Assembly: GCA_000753455.2 (NCBI GenBank)
Contig: LM994670.1
Span: 915,004-979,003 of the forward strand
Source: Clostridium jeddahitimonense
GTDB taxonomy: Bacteria > Bacillota > Clostridia > Clostridiales > Clostridiaceae
DNA length: 64,000 nucleotides
Direction: 5' to 3'
Every line of letters begins with the position of its first letter. The stretch's first letter is position 1. A program made the translations under genes and the position numbers. Positions 9,466 through 18,466 of the stretch are shown here, in pieces. Below the pieces are notes generated by a model. The model made no database searches and had not been told where the DNA came from. It saw nothing but the letters and a program-made list of their open reading frames with translations.

Positions 9466-10443
9466 ATGAAAAAGGTTAAAAAATTATTAGCTAGCGTTAT
9501 GGTAATGATGTTAGGAGTAACAGTTATAGGATGTCAAAGTAAGGATGCAAGTGGGGAAGCAACTGAAAATTGGCCAACAGAAGCAGTAACAATAATTTGT
9601 CCATGGGCAGTAGGTGGATTAGCTGACCAAGTAAATAGGGCGATGTCTGAATACGGTAAAGAGTTATTAGGACAACCATTACTAGCAGATAATGTATTGG
9701 GTTCAGGTGGAGCAGTTGCATTAACTCAATATTTACAAGAAAAAGCTAATAGTCATAAGTTGATATTTGGTGGAGAAGGAAGCTTTGCGATAGCGCCTCT
9801 TACATCAGAAGTAGCATATAAATTTGAAGATTTTATTCCTGTAATTAACGTATATTCTTCTACATTTGTATTATCAGCAAATCCTAAGACTAATGTAGAT
9901 AGTTTTAAAGCATTAGAAGAATATGCTAAAAATAATGTAATAAAGGTTGCTACAAATGGTACTGCATCTTCTGAAGCAATGCAATGTGCGGCTTTATTAA
10001 ATGAAATGGGAGCTAACTATCAGGTAGTGCCTTATGATGGAGCTAATGAAGCTTTAACTGCAGCAGTATCAGGAGAAGTTGATTTTGCTGTTACTCATGC
10101 ATCTTTAGCAAGAGAGTTTGTTAAATCAGGTGATGTTAACCCTGTAGTTGCATTTGATGAAAAGAAGCTTGTTGATGAAGTTTACAATTTAGATTGCGTT
10201 GTTGATTATGGATATGATACTTGGATGACAAATGTTTGTGCAGTATTTATGAGAGCTGGTACAGATCAAGTTGTGGTTGATAAGATGTATGATGTTTTAA
10301 ATCAAATACTAACAAATGAAAAATTCTTAGCAACTGCTGATAATATTGGAGTAAATATAGATATTAAAAATGGTGAAGAAGTTAAAGCTTATATAGACAG
10401 CTGCATGGAGAAAGCAGGAAAGTACGCTAAATTAGTTCAATAA
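9466..10443 (+). CDS. tctC: Tripartite tricarboxylate transporter substrate-binding lipoprotein (TctC family)
   Basis: The extracellular binding subunit of a TTT-type secondary transporter. It has 325 residues with a lipoprotein signal (TVIGC, Cys23). The mature part shows the Bug/TctC features WPTEAVTIICPWAVGGLADQ, NVLGSGG and the later AYIDSCMEKAG tail. TctC proteins bind carboxylates or other small anions. TctB, TctA and a sulfatase follow. A stem-loop just after the stop codon could raise tctC transcript levels over the membrane genes, as is usual for binding proteins. The ligand is unknown; the sulfatase partner suggests an organosulfate. Confidence 0.92.
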   Translation: MKKVKKLLASVMVMMLGVTVIGCQSKDASGEATENWPTEAVTIICPWAVGGLADQVNRAMSEYGKELLGQPLLADNVLGSGGAVALTQYLQEKANSHKLIFGGEGSFAIAPLTSEVAYKFEDFIPVINVYSSTFVLSANPKTNVDSFKALEEYAKNNVIKVATNGTASSEAMQCAALLNEMGANYQVVPYDGANEALTAAVSGEVDFAVTHASLAREFVKSGDVNPVVAFDEKKLVDEVYNLDCVVDYGYDTWMTNVCAVFMRAGTDQVVVDKMYDVLNQILTNEKFLATADNIGVNIDIKNGEEVKAYIDSCMEKAGKYAKLVQ

Positions 10444-10447
10444 GTTG

Positions 10448-10474
10448 AAGAGGCTGTTATTTATACAGCCTCTT
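10448..10474 (+). terminator. Stem-loop between tctC and tctB, partial terminator or RNA stabiliser
   Basis: A 10-bp perfect stem, AAGAGGCTGT with ACAGCCTCTT around a 7-base loop, followed by TATTTAT. There is no long T-run, so partial read-through is expected. Confidence 0.65.
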
Positions 10475-10497
10475 ATTTATAGAAAGAAGGGGATTAT

Positions 10498-10950
10498 ATG
10501 AAGATAAAGTTTAAACAAGACTTAGTAGGTGGAATAGTATTTTTAATAGTATCACTTGTTATTTGGTTTATGATGCCAAGTCAAATTAAAATAAATACTA
10601 CTGATGCAATAAATTCTCAAAGCTTTCCGAGAGTTATTATAGGCTTAATGATGGTTTGTAGTATTTATTTAATTATAGTTCAAGTTATAAAGATTATAAA
10701 AAAGATACCAGTAAAAGAAGTAGAAATTGATTTAAAGCAAGAAGGAAAATGTATCCTTATGATAGGTATGATAGCTGCATATTGGCTAATGCTTCATTTC
10801 TTAACTTTTATGGCAGCTTCATTAATTTTTGCAGGAGCTATATTACTATTCTTTAAATGTAAAAATTGGAAGTATTATGGAGTAGTATTTACTAGTATTA
10901 TAGTCATAACACTAGTGTTTCAAAATTTATTAGGAGTAAAATTACCATAA
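10498..10950 (+). CDS. tctB: Tripartite tricarboxylate transporter small membrane subunit (TctB family)
   Basis: A 150-residue membrane protein with four predicted transmembrane helices (about residues 12-28, 46-66, 82-112 as a helical pair, 124-142). The FKQDLVGGIVFLIVSLVIW opening and SQSFPRVIIGLMM segment are typical of TctB. It partners the large permease TctA, encoded 14 bases downstream. The exact role of TctB is poorly known even in well-studied systems. A ribosome site AAGAAGGGG precedes the ATG. The assignment is helped by the gene order tctC-tctB-tctA. Confidence 0.88.
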   Translation: MKIKFKQDLVGGIVFLIVSLVIWFMMPSQIKINTTDAINSQSFPRVIIGLMMVCSIYLIIVQVIKIIKKIPVKEVEIDLKQEGKCILMIGMIAAYWLMLHFLTFMAASLIFAGAILLFFKCKNWKYYGVVFTSIIVITLVFQNLLGVKLP

Positions 10951-10964
10951 GGAGGCAATAAGAT

Positions 10965-12500
10965 ATGTTAGAAAATATAATGGCAGGGTTTCAAGAGTTT
11001 TTTTCTATAAGTAGCTTTATATATATGAATCTTGGGTTATTCCTTGGAATAGTGTTTGGATCAATTCCAGGACTTACAGTTATGCTTTGTTTAGTCCTAT
11101 TTCTACCTATGACATATACATTAGGTGCTATTGATTCGTTTATGTTTTTGCTAGGAATTTATTGTGCAGGTAGTTATGGAGGATCTATTTCAGCTATATT
11201 AATTAAAACACCAGGAACTCCTCATGCAGCTGCAACTATGTTAGATGGACATCCTTTATCTAAGAAAGGATTTACTAAAAAGGCTTTAAATATAGCTCTT
11301 AAAGCATCTACATATGGAGGAATATTTAGTGCTTTAGTGCTTTTATTTTTAGCTCCTCAAGTTGCAAAAGTAGCTATGAAGATGGGATCACCTGAATACT
11401 TCTTAATATGTACCTTTGGCTTAACTATTATTGCAGGGGTAAGTGGCAAGAGTTTAGTAAAAGGTATAATAGCAGGATGCTTAGGGCTATTTGTTTCTTT
11501 TATAGGAATGGATGCTATGAGTGGTAATACTATGCGTTTCTGCTTTGACAATGTCTATTTATATGGTGGCTTTGATTTAGTTATTGTTCTTATTGGATTA
11601 TTTGCTTTAGTAGAAATAATAAATCGTGGAAAATATAAAAAAGATGATTCTATGTTAAGTAAGTCTAATGATGCTGTAGAAGCACTTAAACATTTAGATG
11701 ATGGAAAATTTACTAAGGAAGAACGTAAACGTATGAGAATGCCAAAGTTTATTTCTTCTTTAATAGGTGTAATTGTTGGTATAATTCCAGGGACAGGAGC
11801 GGCTATGGCATCTTTCTTAAGTTATGATGTTGCTAGAAAAATGTCTAAGCATCCAGAGGAGTTTGGAAAAGGATCTATTGAAGGTGTTGCAGCAGCTGAA
11901 TCCGCAAATAATGCAGTAACAGGAGCAACTTTAATACCATTATTAACTTTAGGTATACCTGGAGATGGTGCAGTTGCAATTATGCTTGGAGCGCTTATGA
12001 TTAATGGATTAACTCCAGGACCAAATCTTTTTGCAGATCATGGAACAACAGTTTATGCAATTATGATTGGATTAATATTTGTAAATTTATTTATGTATAT
12101 ACAAGGGAAGTATTTAACTAACCTTTTTGCAAAAGTTGTTAAGATTCCAACTGAGATTTTGACTCCTATAATAGTAGTTTTCTGTTTTGCAGGGGCTTAT
12201 TCAATTAAGGATTCTTTATTTGATGTAGGTATATCTATTGTATTTGCTATTATTGCGTACCTTATGAGTAAATTAGATTTTCCGACTATTCCAATACTCT
12301 TGGGATTAGTGCTTGGAGGATTAACTGAAAAGAATTTCCGTCGTACATTAATGATATCTGATGGAAGCTTAAGTGTATTCTTTACACGTCCATTTTCAAT
12401 AGTGTTTATTTTATTAATAATAGCGGTAGTAGCTATGATAGTAAAAACTAATATTAAAAACGCTAAAGCAGCTAAGCTGGAAGAAAAAGTAGAGGTATAA
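10965..12500 (+). CDS. tctA: Tripartite tricarboxylate transporter large permease (TctA family)
   Basis: The channel-forming permease, 511 residues and about 11-12 transmembrane helices. Conserved TctA segments are clear: GIVFGSIPGLTVMLCLVLFLPMT near residue 27, the glycine-rich YGGSISAILIKTPGTPHAAATMLDGHPL, and the second half repeat GIIPGTGAAMASFLSYD and NNAVTGATLIPLLTLGIPGDG. It would drive uptake by cation symport with ligand delivered by TctC. Arginine codons here include many CGT, unlike most neighbours, where AGA dominates. The sulfatase start lies 18 bases downstream, so transport and desulfation are probably co-expressed. Confidence 0.93.
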   Translation: MLENIMAGFQEFFSISSFIYMNLGLFLGIVFGSIPGLTVMLCLVLFLPMTYTLGAIDSFMFLLGIYCAGSYGGSISAILIKTPGTPHAAATMLDGHPLSKKGFTKKALNIALKASTYGGIFSALVLLFLAPQVAKVAMKMGSPEYFLICTFGLTIIAGVSGKSLVKGIIAGCLGLFVSFIGMDAMSGNTMRFCFDNVYLYGGFDLVIVLIGLFALVEIINRGKYKKDDSMLSKSNDAVEALKHLDDGKFTKEERKRMRMPKFISSLIGVIVGIIPGTGAAMASFLSYDVARKMSKHPEEFGKGSIEGVAAAESANNAVTGATLIPLLTLGIPGDGAVAIMLGALMINGLTPGPNLFADHGTTVYAIMIGLIFVNLFMYIQGKYLTNLFAKVVKIPTEILTPIIVVFCFAGAYSIKDSLFDVGISIVFAIIAYLMSKLDFPTIPILLGLVLGGLTEKNFRRTLMISDGSLSVFFTRPFSIVFILLIIAVVAMIVKTNIKNAKAAKLEEKVEV

Positions 12501-12518
12501 ATAAAGGAGAGAATTTTT

Positions 12519-13895
12519 ATGAGTAGACCAAACATTATATTTTATTTTTCAGATCAACAAAGATGGGATACAATAGGAGCTTATGGACAAGAGTTAGATA
12601 TAACTCCTAATTTAGATAAATTAGCAGAAGAAGGGGTAGTTTTTGAGGAAGCATATACAGCACAACCTGTATGTGGTCCATGTAGAGCTATATTCCAAAC
12701 AGGAAAATATCCAACTCAAACAGGATGTTTTAGAAATAATATTGAATTACCAAAAGATATTAAAACAGTTGCAGATTACTTTAATGAAGGTAATTATGAA
12801 ACTGCATATATAGGTAAGTGGCATTTAGCAAGTGATGGAGAACTAGAAAAAGAACCAACTATTGACTATACAATAACAGCAATTCCACCAGAAAGAAGAG
12901 GAGGATATAAAGGCTTCTGGCGTGCTTCAGATGTTTTAGAGTTTACTTCACATGGATATGATGGATATGTGTTTGATGAAAATATGAATAGATGTGAATT
13001 TAAAGGATACCGTGTAGATTGTATTACAGATTATGCTTTAGAATTCTTGGATGGATATAATGGAGAAAAGCCATTCTTTATGACAATTTCTCATATTGAG
13101 CCACATCATCAAAATGATAGAAATAGATACGAAGGACCTGATGGATCAAAAGAAATATATAAAGATTGTAAGCTACCAGGAGATTTAGAAGCTTTAGGTG
13201 GAAATGCTAGAGAAGAATATCCAGATTATTTAGGATGCTGCAAGAGTCTAGATAATAATTTAGGTAGATTAGTAGAAAAATTAAAGGCTAAAGGGATATA
13301 TGAAAATACTATAATAGTATATGCTTCAGACCATGGTTCTCACTTTAAAACTAGAAACACAGATGAGCACTTAAATGGTTATGATGATTATAAACGTTCT
13401 TGTCATTCAGGTTGTTTACATGTTCCATTAATAATAGCCGGGCCTGGATTTAGAGGCGGCAAGAGGGTTAAAGATTTAGTAAGTACAGTAAGCCTTCCAA
13501 AGACATTCTTATCTATGGGAGGAATTAATGTAGGAGATGCTATGGTAGGAGAAGATTTAAAAACTGTAGCTGATGGACAAACTGAAAATCGTGTAAATGA
13601 AATATTCGCACAAATAAGTGAAAGCCGTGTAGGTAGATGTGTTCGTACGGAAGATTATTTATATAGTGTATATGCACCAAATAAAAATGGTGGAGAATAT
13701 GTTGGAAGTGATTTATATGAAGAAGATTTCCTATACGATATTAAGAATGATCCACATGAGTTAAATAATCTAGTAAGAGATGAAAGATATAAAGAAATAC
13801 GTGCTGAGTTAGCAGATAAGCTACGTAAACATATGGTAGAGGCTGGAGAAAAGGATCCAAAAATAATATCAGCAAGAGAGTGTATAACAAATTAG
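12519..13895 (+). CDS. Cytosolic type I sulfatase (formylglycine-dependent)
   Basis: Hydrolyses a sulfate ester. The 458-residue protein has the full alkaline-phosphatase-superfamily layout: FYFSDQQRWDT (metal ligands near 12-13), the maturation motif CGPCR with Cys52 as predicted formylglycine, GKWHLA, SHIEPHH and the second metal site YASDHGSHF. The Asp-Gln pair in the first metal motif occurs in choline-sulfatase and arylsulfatase-like members. There is no signal peptide, so the substrate must enter the cell, most simply through the TctABC transporter encoded just upstream. Cys-type activation needs an anSME-like enzyme, encoded at 19429. CGT arginine codons are frequent. The substrate is unknown. 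Confidence 0.92.
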   Translation: MSRPNIIFYFSDQQRWDTIGAYGQELDITPNLDKLAEEGVVFEEAYTAQPVCGPCRAIFQTGKYPTQTGCFRNNIELPKDIKTVADYFNEGNYETAYIGKWHLASDGELEKEPTIDYTITAIPPERRGGYKGFWRASDVLEFTSHGYDGYVFDENMNRCEFKGYRVDCITDYALEFLDGYNGEKPFFMTISHIEPHHQNDRNRYEGPDGSKEIYKDCKLPGDLEALGGNAREEYPDYLGCCKSLDNNLGRLVEKLKAKGIYENTIIVYASDHGSHFKTRNTDEHLNGYDDYKRSCHSGCLHVPLIIAGPGFRGGKRVKDLVSTVSLPKTFLSMGGINVGDAMVGEDLKTVADGQTENRVNEIFAQISESRVGRCVRTEDYLYSVYAPNKNGGEYVGSDLYEEDFLYDIKNDPHELNNLVRDERYKEIRAELADKLRKHMVEAGEKDPKIISARECITN

Positions 13896-13904
13896 ATAAA
13901 TAAA

Positions 13905-13942
13905 GAATAGCTATGCAGATTAATCTGTATAGCTATTCTTCA
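13905..13942. terminator. Bidirectional terminator between sulfatase and yesN-like genes
   Basis: AGAATAGCTAT pairs with ATAGCTATTCT, and the centre CAGATTAATCTG extends the stem almost without a loop. It sits between the convergent sulfatase and response-regulator genes. Confidence 0.75.
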
Positions 13943-13994
13943 TTTCTATTTAAGTATTATTTAAAAGTTAGGTGTATTCTTATTGATCAAGATC

Positions 13995-15056
13995 CTATCT
14001 ATATAACTTCATATATTCACTTGGAGATATTCCAGTTTTTTTTCTAAAGACTCTATTGAAATAACTAGTGTTTTGATAACCTATTTCATATGATATTTGA
14101 GTTAAAGTTAAGTTTGTATCTCTGATTAACTCTTTGGATTTATCAATACGTAAAGTTGTAATATAGTCGTTTATTGTTGAGTTTGTTTCAGCTTTATAAA
14201 TATCACAAAGATAATTTTTGTTTATAAAAAATTTATCAGCTATATTAGAAAGAGAAATGCTGGTAGCAAAGTTTTCTTCAATATAAGTATTTATTCGCTT
14301 TATTATTTCAGTATGTTTTTTATTATGATTAATATTAGACTTAATTATTTCATCTATAGTTGAATTAAACCAAGTAATAGCTTCTTGTAATGTGCTTATT
14401 GAGTTAACTGTAGCGCTATTTGTATATTTACTATCCTTTAAGCCTTTATCTATAGATCCTAAGGTATCTAGAGTATATTCTATAAAGAAAAATAATTCTC
14501 TTAAAATATCTTGCATATAGATTACAGGGATAGGAGAAGAAAGCTTTAAAATTGTTGCTACATATTCTTTTAATACATCATACTGTCGCAATTCTAGATA
14601 ATTTCGTATTTTTGTTTTATCAATACTAAAATCTAATTTAACAGATTCAATATTAATGTTTTTAGAATTATATAAAGATGGTTTTTGGGAATCTTGAGTG
14701 ATTCTTTTTAAAGTATCGCAAAGATCATCAATATCTATAGATGCTTTAAGTAGATAATCACTTGCTCCATTTTTCATACTTTCTCTAACATAATCGTAAT
14801 CATCATGACTGCTTAATACTAGAATTAAAATATGTGGATAAAGTTCTTTTATTTTTTTAGTAAGTGTTACACCATCCATAATTGGCATTTTGATATCAGT
14901 AATAACTATATCAGGTGATATTGTTTTAAGTTTTTCTAAAGCATCTTCTCCATTCAGCGCTTCCCCTATGATATTTATTCCTTTAGCAGACCAATCTGTC
15001 ATATTTTTAAAACCATTACGAAGAAGTTTTTCGTCATCAACAATCATAATTTTCAT
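13995..15056 (-). CDS. YesN-type response regulator with AraC DNA-binding domain
   Basis: A two-component response regulator of 353 residues. The receiver (1-120) has the acid pair in IVDDEK, the phosphoacceptor Asp54 in VITDIKMP and the switch region LVLSSHDDYDYV. A middle linker (about 130-250) leads to an AraC-type double helix-turn-helix (about 255-353) with NDYITTLRIDKSKELI and IGYQNTSYFNRVFRKKTGISP. The start is the ATG at 15056, with AAAGGGG upstream; a longer frame would overlap the kinase gene. It is co-transcribed with the YesM-type kinase, 13 bases away. By position it probably controls the Tct-sulfatase genes, the anchored binding protein gene, or both. Confidence 0.92.
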   Translation of the reverse strand: MKIMIVDDEKLLRNGFKNMTDWSAKGINIIGEALNGEDALEKLKTISPDIVITDIKMPIMDGVTLTKKIKELYPHILILVLSSHDDYDYVRESMKNGASDYLLKASIDIDDLCDTLKRITQDSQKPSLYNSKNINIESVKLDFSIDKTKIRNYLELRQYDVLKEYVATILKLSSPIPVIYMQDILRELFFFIEYTLDTLGSIDKGLKDSKYTNSATVNSISTLQEAITWFNSTIDEIIKSNINHNKKHTEIIKRINTYIEENFATSISLSNIADKFFINKNYLCDIYKAETNSTINDYITTLRIDKSKELIRDTNLTLTQISYEIGYQNTSYFNRVFRKKTGISPSEYMKLYR

Positions 15057-15069
15057 AAATATTACCCCT

Positions 15070-16821
15070 TTATAATTTAATCTTAAGTGTAACTGAAGTT
15101 CCAAGTCCAATTTTACTTTCGATTCTCAGTCCATAATTATTTCCATAGTACATTTTTAATCTATCGTTTACATTAGCAATACCAATATTATTAAATCCAG
15201 ACTTTTTATCTTTGCTGGAGTTATTTAAAAGCTTGTCTACTGTTTCGTCATTCATACCAACACCATTATCAAGTACCTCTATATATAAATCATTATCTTT
15301 TGTATATGCAGAAATAGTTATTATTCCAGATTTACCTAAAGGTTCTATTCCGTGAAATATTGCATTTTCTATAATAGGTTGTAGAACAAGACAGGGGATT
15401 CTTGTAGAGTAAAAAGTATTTCTAATATTATAATTTACAGTAATACTATTACATGTTCTTATATTTTGGATATATAAGTAGTTCTTAATATTGTTCAATT
15501 CTTCTTCAAGTGTAACAAGTTCATCTATATTTCTTAATGTTTGCTGAAGAAGTTTTACAAGAGACGTTATTGTTGGCTCTATCAAGTTATATTGCTTAGT
15601 CCATACTAAACATTTAATAGAATTTAAGGTGTTATATAAAAAATGAGGATTGATTTGCATTTCTAATGCATGAAGTTCTGCTTTGCGTCTATTTTCATTT
15701 TCAAGAATTAATAAATCAATTGTATTGTCTACTTCAGATATAAGTTGTTCATAACCAGTAACTATATCTGTAAAAGTTGGAGTTTGTGTTTCGTAATTAG
15801 ATATTTCTTTGTTTATAAATTTCAACTTCATTTTAAGTAAAAGTTCTTGTAGTGGTTTATAAATTCTAATTGCAGTGATAATAACTCCGATTATTATAAG
15901 AATAATGCAGAAGATAGCACTAATAATTAAGCTTCTTTTTAACACATTAAATTCTTCTTCTAAATTAGATCTTGGAATTAGCTTTATTATAGTCCAATCA
16001 CTTACAGATGAATTCTGACTTATGTAAATATAATCGGTATTGTTAAAGTTGTAGTTATACAGAAGATTGTCCTTTTCCATTGGAATAAAAGCTTCTGTAG
16101 GGTCTAGTGATAAAGAAATGTTTCTATCGCTAGATGATATTATATTGCCATCACCATTACATATAAATAAATTTTCATTATTATTTACTACATCTTTGTA
16201 AACATCGTAAAAGTACTTTTCGCTAACTTCGATAATTATTGTTCCATATATAGAATTAGTAAGATTATTTATTAGAGGTTTTGTTGCTACAATAACTGCT
16301 TCATTACGATTTTGAGTAAAATAACTTCTATCAAAAATAAACCAGCTGATTTCATCGTAATTAATCATGGCCTCTTTGAACCAATAACTATTATGTATAC
16401 TACTGGAGCTCAAACGAGGAGAGTTATTACTAGTAGTAAAAATGTTACCATTGGATCCCAGAAGTATAACATCGCAATTAATCCAGTTTAATGAAGCTAC
16501 ATATTTTGAGATATCGTTTTCAAAAGTTTTAGTATTTTTTATTCTAGAATATTCAGAATCATAAATTTGAGTTAAAAAGTCCTCTGCTATTAAATTATTA
16601 TTGTATGCATTTATAATTGAATTAATCTGATCTGTAACTTTAGATAGATTTTGATCAACTTGATTTAAGGTATCAATGTTAGTTGAAATAATTTTTTTTT
16701 CTATACTTTCTTTGTATGTATTATAACTAGTAGAGCTCCAAAACAATAATGGAATTAATATTACAACAACTATAAGGAGTATAAGTTTTAGTAAAATACT
16801 GTCTTTTATATTTGTTTTCAT
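15070..16821 (-). CDS. YesM/LytS-type sensor histidine kinase
   Basis: A membrane histidine kinase of 583 residues. Helices at about 11-29 and 298-319 flank an extracellular sensor of roughly 265 residues that looks dCACHE-like. A HAMP region (about 320-372) leads to the His_kinase domain with EMQINPHFLYNTLNS (phospho-accepting His393) and a HATPase_c domain with PIIENAIFHGIEP, DNGVGM and IGIANVNDRL. This family senses sugars or other extracellular ligands, sometimes through a binding-protein partner. The partner regulator follows directly. The signal could be the compound bound by TctC or by the orphan anchored binding protein. Confidence 0.92.
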   Translation of the reverse strand: MKTNIKDSILLKLILLIVVVILIPLLFWSSTSYNTYKESIEKKIISTNIDTLNQVDQNLSKVTDQINSIINAYNNNLIAEDFLTQIYDSEYSRIKNTKTFENDISKYVASLNWINCDVILLGSNGNIFTTSNNSPRLSSSSIHNSYWFKEAMINYDEISWFIFDRSYFTQNRNEAVIVATKPLINNLTNSIYGTIIIEVSEKYFYDVYKDVVNNNENLFICNGDGNIISSSDRNISLSLDPTEAFIPMEKDNLLYNYNFNNTDYIYISQNSSVSDWTIIKLIPRSNLEEEFNVLKRSLIISAIFCIILIIIGVIITAIRIYKPLQELLLKMKLKFINKEISNYETQTPTFTDIVTGYEQLISEVDNTIDLLILENENRRKAELHALEMQINPHFLYNTLNSIKCLVWTKQYNLIEPTITSLVKLLQQTLRNIDELVTLEEELNNIKNYLYIQNIRTCNSITVNYNIRNTFYSTRIPCLVLQPIIENAIFHGIEPLGKSGIITISAYTKDNDLYIEVLDNGVGMNDETVDKLLNNSSKDKKSGFNNIGIANVNDRLKMYYGNNYGLRIESKIGLGTSVTLKIKL

Positions 16822-17012
16822 AATAACCTCAAGATAAAAATATAAATATATATAAATTATATTATATCATATTAAAGTAATATATTCCAAATATAAGAAA
16901 TGAAGTGATTGTACAAATGTAGGTAATACTTTACAGAAAGTTTACAAAATATTCTATATAGAATACAATTATTATATAATTAAAAATATTATTTTGAGAT
17001 GAGGAGAAAGAT

Positions 17013-17801
17013 GTGAAGAATAAAGTAGATGGTAAAGAAAAAAAGCTGTTATATAAGATATGTCTTTGGATAGGACTAGCTTTAATTATTTATTATATAG
17101 GATTAAGATTGATATCTGGATTTGTAGCTTTTTCTAGTATGTTTTGTTTATTAGGGATTATTCTTTTTATATATGGATTTATAGAACTCAAATTTAAGGT
17201 TAATATATGGGGAAGAATACCGAAGCTTCTAAAAAGGATTATTATAGTTTTATTTTTTATAGGGATGAGCATATTCATAATTATAGAGGGAGTTATTATT
17301 TATAATGGACATCATTATGATAAGGAAAGACCGGATTATCTTATGGTATTAGGAGCTGGGCTTAGAGGAAGTAAGATAAGTACTTCTCTTCTATACAGAT
17401 TAGAAACTGCTGTAGAGTATAATAAGCTTTATCCAGATGTAAAGATAATAGTTTCTGGAGGGCAAGGACCTGATGAAGATATAAGTGAAGCAAAGGCAAT
17501 GAAGGATTATTTAATAAGCAAAGGGATAGATGAAAGCTTAATAATAAGTGAGGATAAATCTACTAACACATATGAAAATTTCTTATTTACAAAAAAAATA
17601 TTAGAAGATGAAACCGGAGAAGAGGATTTTACTGTTACAGTAATATCAAACAACTTTCACATGTATAGGGCTAAATATTTAGGTGAACAAGTGGGATTTG
17701 AATGTTTAGGATATCCAGCACCATCTCATGCAGCATCAAGTTTTATATTTTATACAAGAGAGTTTTTCGGTGTGATAAAAGCCTATATTTTCAAAAGATA
17801 A
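17013..17801 (+). CDS. YdcF/ElyC/SanA family (DUF218) membrane protein
   Basis: A 262-residue protein with three predicted N-terminal transmembrane helices (about 13-35, 37-60, 75-98) and a DUF218 domain (about 105-255). The domain shows DYLMVLGAGLRG, IIVSGGQGPDEDISEA, the ENKSTNTYEN-like segment EDKSTNTYENF, and SNNFHMYRA. Such proteins are linked to envelope or lipid-carrier homeostasis in other bacteria, but no biochemical activity is firmly assigned. The start is GTG, overlapping an ATG that reads straight into a stop; GAGGAGAAAG lies upstream. It is monocistronic, with a strong terminator behind it. Confidence 0.85.
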   Translation: MKNKVDGKEKKLLYKICLWIGLALIIYYIGLRLISGFVAFSSMFCLLGIILFIYGFIELKFKVNIWGRIPKLLKRIIIVLFFIGMSIFIIIEGVIIYNGHHYDKERPDYLMVLGAGLRGSKISTSLLYRLETAVEYNKLYPDVKIIVSGGQGPDEDISEAKAMKDYLISKGIDESLIISEDKSTNTYENFLFTKKILEDETGEEDFTVTVISNNFHMYRAKYLGEQVGFECLGYPAPSHAASSFIFYTREFFGVIKAYIFKR

Positions 17802-17835
17802 TTTGAATTTGATATTAAATATAGTTTAAATACGA

Positions 17836-17870
17836 AAAGAGGAGGCTTTAATTATCGAAGCCTCTTTTTG
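17836..17870 (+). terminator. Rho-independent terminator
   Basis: AAAGAGGAGGCTT and AAGCCTCTTTTT form a GC-rich stem with a T-run, directly behind the DUF218 gene. Confidence 0.85.
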
Positions 17871-17951
17871 TATATTAATAATTATAATAGTGTTATCGAT
17901 AAATGAAAATAATATATATAAATACATTAATAGAAAAGAGGAACAAAAGAT

Positions 17952-18404
17952 ATGAGATTAGGTGTAATATCAGATACACATGGCTTATTAAGAGATGAGG
18001 TAATAAGTAAACTTGAGGGATGTGACTACATAATTCATGCAGGAGATATAGGTGGAGAAGAAGTATTTGAAAGATTAAACAAAATAGCTAGGACTTTTGT
18101 TGTAAGAGGAAATAATGATGGTGATAGTTGGGGAATTAAATTACCATGTTATAAAGAGATAGAGATGGACCAAGTACTTATATATGTAGTTCATAAAAAA
18201 GATGATATACCTTTTGAATTAAGGGAAGTGGATCTTGTAATATATGGACATTCTCATAAATATAGTGAAGAGAAAAAGGATGAAGTAATTTATTTAAATC
18301 CAGGTTCTTGTGGTAAAAAACGATTTTCTTTACCATTAACTATGGCCATAGTTGAAGTTAATCTTGATAGAATAGATATAACTAAAATAGATTTGGAAGG
18401 ATAG
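17952..18404 (+). CDS. YfcE/MJ0936-type metallophosphoesterase
   Basis: A 150-residue calcineurin-like phosphodiesterase. All metal motifs are present: GVISDTHG (Asp8, His10), HAGDIG (Asp33), VRGNNDG (Asn54-Asn55) and YGHSHK (His97, His99 region), followed by NPGSCG. The size and motif spacing fit the YfcE class of small Mn-dependent phosphodiesterases of unknown physiological substrate. It is a soluble cytosolic enzyme. In many Firmicutes this gene lies behind rph and the dITP/XTP pyrophosphatase gene, but neither is here. AGAGGAACAAAAGAT precedes the ATG. Confidence 0.9.
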   Translation: MRLGVISDTHGLLRDEVISKLEGCDYIIHAGDIGGEEVFERLNKIARTFVVRGNNDGDSWGIKLPCYKEIEMDQVLIYVVHKKDDIPFELREVDLVIYGHSHKYSEEKKDEVIYLNPGSCGKKRFSLPLTMAIVEVNLDRIDITKIDLEG

Positions 18405-18466
18405 ATTATGTTATATTATTATAATAAAGTGTTATAATGGAAAAAAGAGTATTATAGGGGGAGAGT

